Assembly (NCBI GenBank): GCA_050084985.1
Contig: JBITNC010000001.1
Span: forward strand, 38,316,001-38,380,000
Source of the DNA: Nageia nagi
Taxonomy: Eukaryota; Pinophyta
DNA length: 64,000 nucleotides
Reading direction: 5' to 3'
Shown: positions 33,990-46,689 of the stretch, piece after piece
How positions within the stretch are numbered: position 1 is the first letter of the stretch
Layout of the letters: every line of letters starts with the position of its first letter
Made by a program: the position numbers and the translations under genes
Notes under the pieces: model-generated
Told to the model about the DNA's origin: nothing
Database searches by the model: none
Seen by the model: the letters and a program-made list of their open reading frames with translations, nothing else

Positions 33990-35770
33990 TTTATGTTTTT
34001 CCAATAATGGCCTTAGTCAGATGAGAGCTAGAGCACACTTGAGGCTATTTCCTTGAGCTATTTAGCCTTTATTGATTACATTTATCATGATTAAGATATG
34101 TTGATAGCTTTTATGGAGAGGTGGGATCCTAATTCCAACACCTTTCACTTACCTACTAGAGAGATTACAGTGACACTTGAGGATATCTATAGGATCACTA
34201 TGCTACCTATCAAAGGTTAGTTGGTGAACATTATCATCATTCCTAGCATGGAATAAGTAGAGGAGTGGGCTATATGGCTCATGGGATTAGATGAAGTGAA
34301 TCATAAGAAGAGGAGAGTTTTACTAATGAGACATGTACCAAATGATCCCACAGCATGGGTTGACCTATAATTGAGACTCCTTATTGCTTGCCTACTAGAT
34401 GCTATTATATATCCAGATAAGAGTAGGGAGACATTCCTTATGGGGATGGTGCCTATTATCATAGACATGGTATGATGTGAGTAGTGATATGCATAGTGCC
34501 TAGCTATTTTGGCATAGCTATACCATGATTTGCATGCCTTTGCAAAGGTGACAAGAGGAAGCAGATAGGTGGCTCACTCCATGATACTGTAGGTATGGGC
34601 CTATGATCACATAGGCATCTCTAGACCAACCTCTCCACTACTAGATCTACCTAATGATCTGCCCACATGGAAATGATGGGAAACTACACATGGTATTAAC
34701 TTTCTTAACATCAACTTAAAGGAATGGAGGATATGATTCAACACACCCAAGGAGTTACAAATGTACTAGCATCTCTACAGATATGCCCTAGAGTGGATTC
34801 AGGACATGCATAAGCTAGCCTAGGTGAGACACTTGAATATCTATCAGTAAGCATTTGTTGAGCATACAAGCCAAAGTAAGTACTTTGATAGTTTAGGATA
34901 CAATAAGGGATACCAAATGAGTGCAGGATAGTAGTATGCTACTACCATAACAAGGATCTACCAAAGGACTATGAGCTAGTGCTAGATTAGAATTTTGAGT
35001 AGACATCCCCTAGTAAGGACTCAAACTTTAAGGATAACCTAGACATAGATGGTCCTAAGCATACTGAGGACTACATGGACTAGTGGTGAGGACATACTCC
35101 TCATCACCTAGGCATACATGAGGTAGACCAACCTAAAGATGAGGGAGATGCAACTGACATAAAGGAGGCACTGACATGATGGGATATAGGGTACACACCA
35201 TCAAGATGGGGCTAACATGACATGGATGACACACATGATAATACACTAGATGTTGGTCATGATGATAATAAGGAGACTAACCTAGACCAGGATGAATATG
35301 AGCCTAACATAGAGAGAGACATGGATATTTCCAAAGATGAAGAGGATGATGATGGTACAAATTCTTTTTATCTTATATATATTTTTGTTTTAATTATAAA
35401 ATGAATGCAATACTGATATGTGATTTTCATGTTATATACAAATGATGAGGATCCTAAACCAAAACATGACTGAGCTACACAAGCTCATAGAGCAAAAAGA
35501 TGCCAAAATTAGAGATCTATAAGGATAGCTATGATACAAAGGAGGAGACTATACTATCCTATACTAGGATCTTTAAAGAGCTAATGCATGTATCCAAGAC
35601 CTTTATGAGTAGCTATGCAAGCTTGAGAGATAAGTAGGGGAAGAAAAAGCAAGGGTCAAGAAATAGAAGGCTATGTGCAGGGTAGTGGATCTAGTAGGGC
35701 TACTAGTTTTAGCATATGGGAGGAGGTCCTTCTAGAAGGCTATAGCTTTTATGTACATGATGATTACTTA
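33990..35770 (+). pseudogene. PMD pseudogene, antisense to gag
   Basis: Plus-strand reading in one dominant frame with stops. At 34110-34217 it gives ERWDPNSNTFHLPTREITVT and LEDIYRITMLPIKG, the PMD N-terminal signature. Further on come an RRVLLMRHVPNDPTAWVDL block, then VWAYDHIGISRP (34595-34630), matching the PMD core LLQ.WAWER..I.RP. Downstream, 35222-35404 encodes an Asp/Glu-rich stretch, and 35470-35770 a charged coiled-coil-like tail (MTELHKLIEQKDAKIRDLQ), as in copy A at 3907-4107. It is absent from the young relative, where gag is followed directly by the array. Orientation is opposite to the host element. Stops indicate no function. Confidence 0.75.
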
Positions 35771-35864
35771 GCCATGCTAAGATTTTGTCAAATGATTGAC
35801 CTTTTTATATATATAAAAGATGACTTTTATTTATTTGCATTATTTTTATGACATTTATTTATGA

Positions 35865-36040
35865 TAATATGAGGGCTAAAACTCTATGCCAAGGGGCTTA
35901 AAAAGATATAACAATCTTGGAGCTGAAAACTCCATGCTAAGGGGAATTCATTAATTTTTTATTTTGATAAAATTTGTCTAGAAAGGAGGACCATGGGCAA
36001 TCCATTATTGAAAAAATGGAGCACCAATGCTCTTAATATG
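35865..36040 (-). repeat. Two degraded hairpin units and a palindrome pair
   Basis: CTATGCCAAGGGGCTT and CCATGCTAAGGGGAATT units at 35871-35945, then GGACCATGGGCAATCC (35984-35999) and a GGAGCACCAATGCTC palindrome relative near 36019. This matches the young element after its gag stop (12356-12475), fixing the gag-proximal border of the PMD insert. Confidence 0.65.
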
Positions 36041-36159
36041 ATGTCAAAATGATCCCTCATTTTCTCCATCATGATACTGATTAGTTCATCTATCTTACTA
36101 TCAATTTTGTTAGTGTTAGTATGATCATGCATGTTTACCAAATGACATAACTAGAGGGC

Positions 36160-38395
36160 CTTGTGCCCCCACTGGTATTGGCTTTATTTTGATGTTTTTC
36201 TTATTGTGCCTCTATGATAATGGACTTTTTCATCACATTGTCTTGTGTATACAATATTGCTATGTTGTGTTGTGGCATGGGGCTTTTGTAAATCCCCAAT
36301 TTCTCATTATCTACATGTATAGGATTTTTTTTCTTATCTTCTTATTTTTTTAATGATATTGCTTTTTTGTCTATCAAGTCTTGGATGACATCTTTAAACT
36401 TTTTACATTCACCTATTTTATGTCCATGAATTCTATGATACCCACAAAATCCACCTATAGTTTCAATGACTTTTTGATTCATTGGTGGTAGTTGAATCAA
36501 ACCCTTTTGAAGCAATTATTGTAATAACTCATCATGATCTTCTATAATTTTGGTGTATACTCTATGGGTTTTATGCTTAGATGGAAAAGACATTTCTTTT
36601 GCCATTTAACTATTGCTATCATTTTCATACTTGATGGTTTCTTTGCTTCTCTTTTAAATTTATAATAACCTATTTTTATTAGGTGCTTCCTTTTTGAATC
36701 ATGGACATAATCATCACAGAGAGGGGTTTCTCTGGATAGTTGAAAAATTTCAATATCATCTCATCTCTAAAGGATTTTATCAACATATGCTTTAGCTCTT
36801 TTTCATTTAAATTTATGAATGTGGCTATTTTCTTCAATGCTTTTACAAATTCTTCAAATGATTAGTTCTAACCTTGTCTCATTCTTGCTAAATTGATAAG
36901 GGTTGGTTTTCTTTTTATATTATGTTGATATTGATTTATGAATTCTTGATTTAATTGGTCATAGTTAGTGATATTTGATTTTCAAGATTGTAAAACCATT
37001 TAGAAGATTCCTTCCCTAAACTAAGTTGAAATAATATTGCTAACATATATTCATCATGTTGATGAATACAAGCTACTTTTTCAAATATTGTGATTTGTAT
37101 CCTTGGATCACTAATGCCATCATATTTATGAAAATCAATATCTTTCCCTTTCCATGTTTTCCCTTTTATTTTTGCAAAAAAGGGATGCCTTTCATTTAAT
37201 TTTTTACCTTATTTTTCTTTACTTAGTAATGTTAGCATCTTTAATTATTCAACCATTTCTTTCAATTGTGACATTCTTTTCTCCAATTTTTCTTTTCCAT
37301 TTTGCATAGTTACATTGTTATTATTTTTCTCTAGGGGATCAGGTTTTTCAATTTCTTCCTCATTCTCATATTCAGGTGTCTCAAGAGTGAATCTCCCATT
37401 TTTATCTCTCCATTCTTGAATTAGTTGATTATCTAACTCTCTTATGATTACCTATCTTACACATATTTGAGATTTTTGATAAGATTGTGTGCCTATTGTT
37501 TTCCTTACTTCCATTCTTTAATTTCTTTTTTTCTACCTAACTAGTAATGGTAAGCATTGATCAGTCCTTGTGCTATAGGATCAATTCCAAATTCTATATC
37601 TATTTAATTATCTAACTCATCATCAAATTCAACCATCTCATCATCTAAATGTTCATAATTATCTTCTTCTAGTGTTATTAATTCATGACTTTTAAAATTT
37701 TTCACAAGTGTTAAGGATGATATAGATTGATGAAAGTTTAACTTAGGGATGGAATGACAAAGCATACAAAAATTCACATGGATTTGTATAGGAAAAATGT
37801 ACCATTTTTGGTACATTTCAACAATATTTATACCATAGATGGTCCTATGTTGACTTGTTAAAGTGTATGATAGGAGGGGTGGCTTAGCCAGTAGTATCCT
37901 AGAAGGTGACCTAGAACTATTTTTGATCAAAAATTCATAGATGATATGAAATGAATGAGGTATGGTAGGGTATTTAGTAAACCTATAGAATATCATAGGG
38001 ATATTTATGAATTCTTGCACTAACCTTAATTTATATTCTATTAGATTTAGATTATTAGATTTTTTAAATTGATAAAGGGCTAAATTTATTTTCAAAAAGT
38101 TGGATTGTTTCTTCTTTAGGGATCTCATTTTCTTCTAAGTCCCCATGATAAGATTCATCATATATTATATTTATGATTATTTTACGAAGTTTATCATTAT
38201 CTTCAAAATCTCCATGATAAGATTCATCATTAGGAATATTGGTTTCAATAGCCAAAGGGACACTATCTTTATTTAACCTAACACTTTTTCTTATTGATGT
38301 TACACCTTTCCATGATTTCCTTTTTCTTTTAGTTGTTTCAAGTTTTGATTGATTGAATGGTAAAAGATCTAATGAATTATTTATATTTTCAAAAG
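36160..38395 (-). pseudogene. gag pseudogene, old family A element
   Basis: Minus-strand homologue of the 739-aa Gag. N-terminal basic patch (KRKRKSWKGV) near 38310; a short internal duplication around NDESYHGDFEDND near 38230-38130; the open piece 38128-37604 (NNLNLIEYKLRLVQEFI, NFCMLCH, ITLEEDNYEHLDDE) matching Gag residues about 90-260; the capsid-type region 37140-36700; and a zinc finger GGFCGYHRIHGHKIGEC near 36450. The original start codon is not recognisable, and stops and shifts are numerous. No pol follows. Its length fits the intact copy, so it was also gag-only when it inserted. Confidence 0.8.
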
Positions 38396-38421
38396 TTAAG
38401 GTTCACATCAGGTTCACCAAA

Positions 38422-40069
38422 TATTTACAAATATTTTGAGAATGCAAATAAATAAATAATTGCAAGACCAAAAATACTTGTTTTGAGCTACGTATAGCAA
38501 TTTAGACCATACAAATAAATAGATGAAGAATATACCCACTTTAGAATTATGATGACAATACCAATCAAGAATTGTTATTTGTATACTTACCTTATGAAGT
38601 GTATCTAACATCAAAGAATGATGATATGCTTGATATGTGGATGATATAGAAATCCTGCTCTAGAAGCCATAACCTAAAATGCAATGAAAAAGGACTATAG
38701 GTGGTCTATATGTTGTACAGAGGGAGTGTTAATGATGTATTTAGCATGAATAAGGAGCATAGATAGTCCCATAAACGTGTTCTTTGCTTTTAGATCAAGT
38801 CAATAATTTACATATAGATATTTCAATCAGTAATGTGATATCAAAATAAATCATCAGTGTTAGAATAGCTTGCATAAGAAAGTACAAAAACCATAGCCTT
38901 GAATGGCAACATTAAGAGACACCTAAACAATTGCCACCACCAACACTAGATATGGGATCATGTATCTCCTTGATGTGGACTTACTATTAGATCCTTATTT
39001 ATATAAATAATAGTATGACCTATTCCTTAGGTTGGTGTGTACCTATATAAATAGGGTTAGTCCATAATACATAATGATATTTAAGATAATTATTGATATT
39101 ATGATTATATTCAATATAAATATTGATATCATTAAATTAAATATTTTAGGTGTGTATTAGTGCAAGCAAATGTGTAGACACCTAAAAATGTCCCCTTCTT
39201 AACTAGTAAACATTGAAATAATCATAACTCTTTATACAAGCCTCAAACAAGCTTGAAAACTCCACTATTGGATAGCTCTCATCGAGTACATACAAAACGA
39301 GTGGTCACATGACCCGTTTTCGATAAAAATTGACTATTTGGTGGTCGTTTTAATGTTGTTATAAAATTGTTAACCAGTCGTCGGCGTTCTCCTACAAACG
39401 CCAGTGTTTTGAGCCAGTCACCGGTGTTTGACCTCCAAACACCAGTGACTCTGTAATAGCCGAATAGAAGCCAAAATAGCAAAAGGAAGTTGGAATGCTT
39501 TGTTTCTCCAAGATGAGGTGGATAGAGGGGGTCAGTTACGACCTACGGTGGCTGTTCACTTCCTCTTACCAGCCTTGAAACATCTCATCCAAAATCTACA
39601 AACATAAGCCAAAACAAAGCAATATGGACCCCCAATTGAACCCATTTTTGAAGTAGGGTAATGCTACCAAAATCTTGTGAGCTCATACATTTTATTGTTT
39701 TATGCTAGTTTCAATTCAATGCAATGTCATACATAGATGCTTTGATGTTATTGTCTTTTGCATGTGTGTAGGATTTACAGGTTGCTCATATCAAGGGAAG
39801 AAGCAAGCAAACTCAAAAACAATGAAGATTTAATACTCTTTATTTTGACACATACAATTTGTAAAAGTCCCTTCTAAGGGCAAATTGTAGTTTGAATTGA
39901 GATTGAATATCATTTTGCAATTACAACATATCTATCTATGTTATATAATTTGAGGTTCAATGAAGATTGAAGAATAATTTTTATTTTATTTTATTCTATA
40001 TTCCGGCTCAATTTTCATTGCAACAAAATGTATTCATTTAAATGCATAAATAAATTTTATATGATAACA
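38422..40069 (-). repeat. 5' LTR, old family A element, split by a solo LTR
   Basis: Matches 31231-32018; similarity breaks at 39172 and resumes at 40026 (AAATGTATTCATTTAAATGC). The primer-like GGTTCACCAAA is at 38411-38421. LTR start TGTTATCAT is at 40069 on the minus strand. Confidence 0.8.
39173..40025 (+). mobile_element. Nested solo LTR, 853 bp
   Basis: TGTAGACACC...GCAACA flanked by the exact 5-bp target duplication AAATG (39168-39172 and 40026-40030). The uninterrupted site is present in the mate LTR at about 31980. No internal sequence remains, as after LTR-LTR recombination. It contains two stem-loops in a GC-richer stretch: GGCGTT/AACGCC (39383-39402) and GGTGTTTG/CAAACACC (39423-39443). 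The open frame 39482-39279 on the minus strand is not a credible gene. Confidence 0.88.
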
Positions 40070-41559
40070 CAATCTCCAAGCATATATGTGATGATAAACT
40101 TATAAAAGATATAGCAATGATAGAAAGAGTAATTAATCATCATAAATGTATAACATCATCATGGTAACATTCAATTCCCTATTTATAGATTAAAAAAATT
40201 ATCATAGTAGAACCAAACATCCCATTCATGGACTCATACATAACATTTCATCATAAATTATATAGTGATAAAGAGCAAGGACAAAATTATTATAATATGC
40301 AAAAATCATTATGAAAATACCAAATATTATATTCATATATGTAAATCATCACAAAAATACCTAATCTTTCATTCATAAATACATACATTTAATCATAAAG
40401 AACTATCATGATGATGGTTTGTATAAACCCAACCAACAAAGATGGTAAAACTAAGATGAGATTCACATTGTCATGGAAGAAACAATTTTCCCCATTCATG
40501 GATGCATATCATCATGGAAGATAGGATACCCCATTCATGGATGTTTCAAATGATAAAGTACCAAAAATATGGGACTTTATCATGTCTTCCTAGTAAAGAT
40601 GAAAAACAATAAAAGTGATGGTTATTTATAGTCCATATAATACAAACATGGTCATAAAGCAATGATGGTTATTTATAGTCCACCCAACAAGGATATGTCA
40701 TAAAGTAGTGATGGTTATTTAGATTCCATACAACAAGGACATGATGATAAATAATTGATGGTTATTTATAGTCCACCTAATAAGGATATGATAGTAATGA
40801 AATGATTTAATATAGTATGATCATAGAAAAGCATTGTAAAATATGATAATATAAATTTATTAGTTATCATGTATAAATATGGAATGATTTAGAAATCAAT
40901 ATCCAACCTTACCATTTTATGACAATGATATACCTAGCACATATGCTAGTGATAGCACAGGCATTGTCATAAGTGTGAGCATTCAAGATATTGCAAGAAC
41001 TTGTTTTGAATTTTATCTGAGACTTAGATAACATAAAAAATAATTTGATAGACTACAAATGATATTGATAAAGAATTTTCTATTTTGTAAGGCATCAACT
41101 GTACAATTGATAAAGCTCAAACTATTTGACTAAATCACATAATTGTCATAATTTAATTTTACTATATACACTAAACAAAGGACTTGTTTAAGATCTCTAT
41201 CATCACTAAAATTTGTGCAAACCTTAAATTATGTAAATAATTCAATAAATACAAATAATTCTATGGAATATGACACTTATTCAAATACAATGACTAATAA
41301 ATAAAAAATATACACTTGATATGATAGAAAATTATCAAGTATAACAAAGATATATAGAAGAGTGGACTGGATCAAAGATGAGCTTGTGAATGATATTTAA
41401 TTATCTAGATAAGTATTCATCACCTCTTTAGTTTATAGCTATGGGTCATAAAAAATCATGACATGGATGATGTACAAACACTATGACATAGATTCCTTAA
41501 AACCTATAAAATTAGATCACACACAAAGTATAACTAGTAATAAAATCTTAGAGCATAAC
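40070..41559. other. Unassigned AT-rich DNA with a 46-bp repeat
   Basis: No gene seen. 40616-40800 has four units of 46-47 bp beginning TGATGGTTATTTA at 40616, 40663, 40709 and 40756. CATTCATGG is repeated irregularly at 40220-40535. Confidence 0.6.
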
Positions 41560-41901
41560 ATATCCTTGAATAGGTAGCATCTAGAGATATTGAAAGTATG
41601 ATGTAAGGGAAAACTATATATCAAAGAGATTCAATAGGGATGCCAACCTCTAACTCCTCTATTTAACCTATAAGAAATATAAAGGAGTAAAAGTTGACTT
41701 ATAAAAATAATATAATCTTTGTAATATTCAAGATAATTTAAAATATAAACCATGATAAATGATATTGCATTGAATCTAGCACATGGTGTTGCTTTGTAAT
41801 ATCAACTTTATCTTTATATTTATAATATTGGTATTAATTATTTTAGATAATTCTAAAATATGATTTATTAAATAAATAATAAATCTTTTTAGGCATCTAC
41901 A
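41560..41901 (-). repeat. Family B LTR fragment (minus strand)
   Basis: Begins TGTAGATGCC at 41901 on the minus strand and matches the family B LTRs for about 340 bp. The far end was not found. A purine tract (AAAGAGTGGAAAAA on the minus strand) precedes it at 41902-41916, so it is a 3' LTR. Confidence 0.65.
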
Positions 41902-42690
41902 TTTTTCCACTCTTTGGATATGAAATGAAAAGAATTGAAATTGCATGATCCAAAGAAGTGTAGAGAAGTAAAAACTTTTCAAGGGTAAAATATACTTCCC
42001 TTTCATTATTTGTATGTTGAATATTATATCTCATTTTCCTACTTTTTATCTAGGATTCCCTTAGCTCTATCTTGTATGGGGTGGTCAAGCCAAAATCACA
42101 TCTTGTATGTGGAGGATTGATGGTACATTTTGGTCCTACTCTCTAGGATAGTCTATGGAAACAAAAGAAATAATACCAGATAGATTACATCCATTGAAAT
42201 AATAATCAAAGTAAAAGAAAGGATGAATATAATATAATATGTTTTGTTAGACTACTATTTTTGCAACTCATAGACTATTTTGGAAGATGAACTTCAAGCT
42301 AATGAGGTAAATATATGACCCAACCTTGCAATATATTATAAAATCACATGATCTACAATTTTTAAAAAATCACACTCATGGGGTTACCATGACCTATAAT
42401 TTTAGATTTTGTTAGTAAAATATACATTTGTTTTTAAAAACAATTATGAGAGATTTAAATGCCATGTTTACACAACTATGATATATTAAAAAAATAATGG
42501 TCTTAGCAGTGATAACCATTAGAAATTTGGTAATAAAAATAATTTAATTTTATGGTGCTAGCACTTTGAGGATAGTTGTAACACACTACAAACATCATGA
42601 TTTTCATAGAGTTGTCAAAACTTATCTTCAACATTCTTTTTTAGTATTTTCAACAAAATCCATAGTTATGAAATAATGGCATTTTATAAT
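41902..42690 (-). other. Family B 3' interior, noncoding
   Basis: 41902-42020 is similar to the reverse complement of 19430-19546. Beyond about 42050 I see no gene or repeat. It is interrupted at 42691 by the copia element. Confidence 0.45.
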
Positions 42691-44173
42691 TATTGGACTC
42701 TAGGTTGTCATCGTTGTCAATACATGAATTGCAAGAGTGATAAAAGGAATGAAGACATAGGAATTTTTGCGATTTGGAATTGTTACAATCAAGAAATTAT
42801 GAATAGTTGCAATATTATGCACTCTATACAATCAATTATATAGACTAGAAAATTCAATTGATATATCATGGATGTATATCTTGAGAATTACATAATGGGT
42901 GTATATCTTACTTATTCAATAATAAAAAATGTTATCAAGTATATTATGTGAATATATCATGCACTTAGATATATTATTGGCATATATCATGCATCTAGAT
43001 TAATTTTGGGCATATATAAAGCTTATTTGATGATAAAAAATGTTATAGGTTTATTCTGGGTGTATATCATGCACTTAGATATATTTTGGGCCTATATCAT
43101 ACATATAAATTAATTTTGGGTGTATATAAATCTTATATGATGATAAAAAATGTTACTAGGTATATTATAGGCATATATCATGCACTTAGATATATTATGG
43201 ATTGTATCATGCATCTAGATTAATTCTAAATGTATCTAATGATAAAAAATATTACTAGGTATATTCTTGGCATATATCATGCACTTAGATATATTTTGGG
43301 TATATATCATGTAACCAGATAAATCATGGGTGTATATCAATATAGTTTGGGTAGATATCTCAACCTATAATTACAATAATGATTGTAAAATGCTCATTTT
43401 TTGAGTAAAAGTGATTGTATGACCACTCATTTTATGTCTACTATATGTGGGCAATTCAATGGTGAAGTTTGTATTACATTTTAGGATGTGTATAAATAGT
43501 TATGAATATTTTTATGAATGGGATTCTATTTTTATTGTCTATTTTTGGAACTAAATGTGAAGAGGTTATAATTGATTATTCTTATAAGATGGATAGTTAC
43601 ATTTTTATTAAGTGTAACTCCTCCTAGTGTTATGTAGCTTGGTATGAAATGAAAATGTATTAAATGGTGTGGAGATTGGGGATACATAGAAAAAGAGGAA
43701 GAAAGAAATATTAGAGGGTTTTCTATATCAAGATGAATACAACAAATAGAAAAATTGCAAATATCAATGAGTTATAGACTAGATAGGATCTTGTAAAAGT
43801 GAAAGTATTTTTATATCAACATTCTTATTTTAGAATTGAAAACCAAGTGGGTGCTTGGCAGAGGGGTTCATGCTCCTTTTAGGTGGTTATGGTAAATTGT
43901 AGGGGTTGATGCTCCTTCCATTTGGTGATGGTAAATATTTATAAATTTGATGCTTTGCAATGGCTAGATTTGGACCATGATCCAAGAATTTTTATTCAAG
44001 GATGTAGCTAAAATGGTGAACCTTGTTATATCCTTTGTTGTGTGATGCTTCCTTGGTATACTTATTTTATTCTAGTTTTAGTATTTTATTACATTTTTTC
44101 AAGTACTTTAGGTTTGAATTTTTAAATTTAAGACATTGATTCACCCCCTCTTAGTGTCATTATGTGACTAACA
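42691..44173 (+). repeat. 5' LTR of the copia element
   Basis: Starts TATTGGACTCTAGG (TG decayed to TA) and ends ACTAACA. 42855-43350 contains imperfect units built on ATATCATGCACTTAGATATATTTTGGGC, shared with the 3' LTR, so the array predates insertion. No gene. Confidence 0.85.
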
Positions 44174-44175
44174 AT

Positions 44176-44188
44176 TGGTATCAAAGAC
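44176..44188 (+). other. Initiator-Met-type primer site
   Basis: TGGTATCAAAGAC, against the canonical plant copia TGGTATCAGAGC, two bases after the LTR end. Confidence 0.8.
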
Positions 44189-44240
44189 AGATCCCCAAAA
44201 GTTAAGCTTTTCTATGTTAGGGAGATTTTGGATTTGTCAC

Positions 44241-45700
44241 AATGAGAAAAAGAAAAGGATCAAAGAAATCCCATCATACAACTAAGGTACAACTTGAAGA
44301 GTCTATAGGATAAGTGTTAGCCATGGTTCCAAAGGTGAAAGATGACATAGAAATAAAAGGAGACTCAAATGAGGTATCTTCCTTAGAAGAGAAAGATAGG
44401 AATTTTGAAATCCTAGAAATGTTTTATGATGAAGAGATAGAAGTTGTAGTTGACCTTGAAGAAGAGGTCATAGATACCCTTGAATACTAGGATGCTAAAA
44501 GTAGGAAGAATAGGAGATTTTCCAAAAACTTGAATAAATATGGAGATTAGATTGAAGAGTTATATATACAAATTCAAAACACTAAGAATACATAAGCTTG
44601 TATTAGTGGTAAAACTTGTAACAAATCTAATGAAGAGATTACCATCTTGAAGATACAATTAGAATCAACCATGATAAAGTATAAATCCCTAATATTCCAT
44701 GTGGAACAATGTAACAAGCATGAAGAGATAAAAAAAAGTAATTAAGGATCTAAAGCTGGGAGTGGAAGAAGCTAGAAGAATTGAAGATGCTTTGAAATGA
44801 CCAACTAAGGATAAAGGTGTTTCTCATTGCAAAATTTAAGAAGAGGTTGTTTCATTAAGGAAATAATTAGATGAATCTAATGAGAAACTATCCACTAGCC
44901 TCAAGTTTGAGAAGAGCACTAGGATTCTAGATGATATGTTAAGATAACAAAGAGATCCAAGGATCAAATTTGGTCTTGGATATGATGCATAGCAACCCTC
45001 ATCCTCTAAAGATATAGAAAAGAAGACTTCCAATGCTATGAGAATAAGGGAAAAGGAGCATGAAGCTGAATCATAAAAGGTACTAGAAAAGGATAAGGAA
45101 TATGACCATAAAATAACAAATAATCAATTGAAGGATAGAAGACCAAATAACATGAAGAGAAGATATCAAGGAGAAACTAATTAATACCATCAATCAAGTT
45201 AGCCACAAGAATAAAGAAGTTATTAAAGAAGATATACATTTAGTGAAAATAAACAAAATAGGTTTTATCCATCTCATCCTATCTATGATAAAGCATTTTA
45301 TGGTTATTATTTCAAATGCAATCAATATGTTCATATGGCAGCTAGATGTAAGTCAAGTGTCATGAATAGATATTTATTCAAATAAAGATCATTTAGGTAT
45401 ATGCCATATGAAAATGTCCAATGCTTTAGGTATCACCAGTATGGTCATAATGAAGCTAATTGCATAGCAAACATTATACCAAAAAATTATTCTGGTAAAG
45501 GTTTATATGCCCCTAAAATTGAACAAGATGTAAATACTTTAACTGCAATGCTTATGGGCATATGGAAAATTTTTGTAGAAACACATTTGTATATGATGGA
45601 TGGTAGACTAAGAAATTTAATCAACCACAAATAAGGCAACAAAGAAAAACAAAAAACTACTATAAGCTTCAAGGAATGAAGAATGATCAATCTTTAAGAA
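44241..45700 (+). pseudogene. copia gag pseudogene with two zinc knuckles
   Basis: Opens with ATGAGAAAAAGAAAAGG at 44241 and runs through Lys/Glu-rich pieces (for example VVDLEEEVIDTLEY near 44450) broken by stops. Two CCHC knuckles remain: near 45305-45350 (YYFKCNQYVHMAARC, first Cys now Tyr) and in 45401-45634 (CFRYHQYGHNEANC, second Cys now Tyr). Each has lost one zinc ligand. Gag would coat and package RNA. Its length and paired knuckles suit long-LTR copia lineages. It is not functional. Confidence 0.75.
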
Positions 45701-46689
45701 TAAAAAGGAGATAATCTCCAAATAGAAATGATCAAAATGTTGAAGGAGATAAATTTGATGACAAAACCATACCAAAGCATAAGAAGGTCTAGAGAAGAAA
45801 AGCTATGGATGAAACATGTCTCATTAGCCTATTAAGCAAGTTCAAACAAGAGTTGGAAGTGGTCACACTTCCACACCATTGACAAGGTCAATGGTAGCAC
45901 TTCATTAGAGGGAGTACTTCAAGATAATTCTAGAGCTCCTACATGTTTAAGAATTTCCTAAGGATGGTAAGCAATAAGTAAGGGGAGTATATAATTTCTT
46001 GAGGATGCTAGTGTTAGACAGTAAGATCTATGTTAGATGGTTGTCATTGTTGAATTTGATGCTCACTATTGCACATGCCTATTGAAAATATTATTAGTGT
46101 TAACTTTTATGAATGTTGTTGTTTTTTTGTCACCATGGTTGCTATGTTGTTCATAAGATTATCTCTCTTACATTAGCTGCTATTGCTATTTTTTGAGCCA
46201 AATATATAGTTTCAAAGATCAATCATTTGAGATTGATGATATGTTGTTAGTGTTTAATATTTATGAGAATAAGCTCTAATTGTTGTTGTGCCATTTTGAT
46301 CCTATTCATCCTGTATATCATTCAATTACTAAATAATGAGATTATGCAAAACTAATATGCTAGAGAAAGGTGTTTGACAAGATTACTGATGTCTTACTTT
46401 CATTTTTCTCATTATAAGGAAAAAAAAAGACTATTATAATAAAAATATTGTTAGTGTTGGTTGATGATAATAATACTAGTAGTATGTCCATACTAAATTA
46501 TCTTGATGTAATTCATGCCTTAATGATAGTGCTACTATGATGATATTGAGTGAATTTGACATAATGTGCTTAGGTTGCTACTGTTAGATATTGTTACCTT
46601 GAAATGCTAATTTACATTAAGTATTGGTTCATGTACATAAAGAGAGTAAAGTGGTTGATCAGTTTTAAAAAGATTCCATTCATACTATT
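45701..46689 (+). other. Degraded protease/integrase N-terminal region
   Basis: It lies where copia protease and the integrase core belong, but I could not recognise active-site motifs through the stops. Confidence 0.4.

Larger units (their letters stand above)
31231..40069 (-). mobile_element. Old gag-only family A element with captured PMD gene
   Basis: Minus-strand element with 5' LTR at 40069-38422 (split by a solo LTR), gag at 38395-36160, a post-gag region holding a plus-strand PMD pseudogene, hairpin array 33020-32431, CACATG array, purine tract and 3' LTR 32018-31231. Order and content match the young element at 9044-16208 except for the PMD insert. LTR ends have decayed (TATT for TGTT). 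Flanks CCAAT and CAATC overlap only partly, so the target duplication is uncertain. No pol was seen. Confidence 0.8.

Noticed and set aside
31231-40069. Reading CCAAT and CAATC as a clean target duplication
   Set aside because: They overlap only when shifted, and the LTR ends are decayed, so I left the target duplication of this element undetermined.
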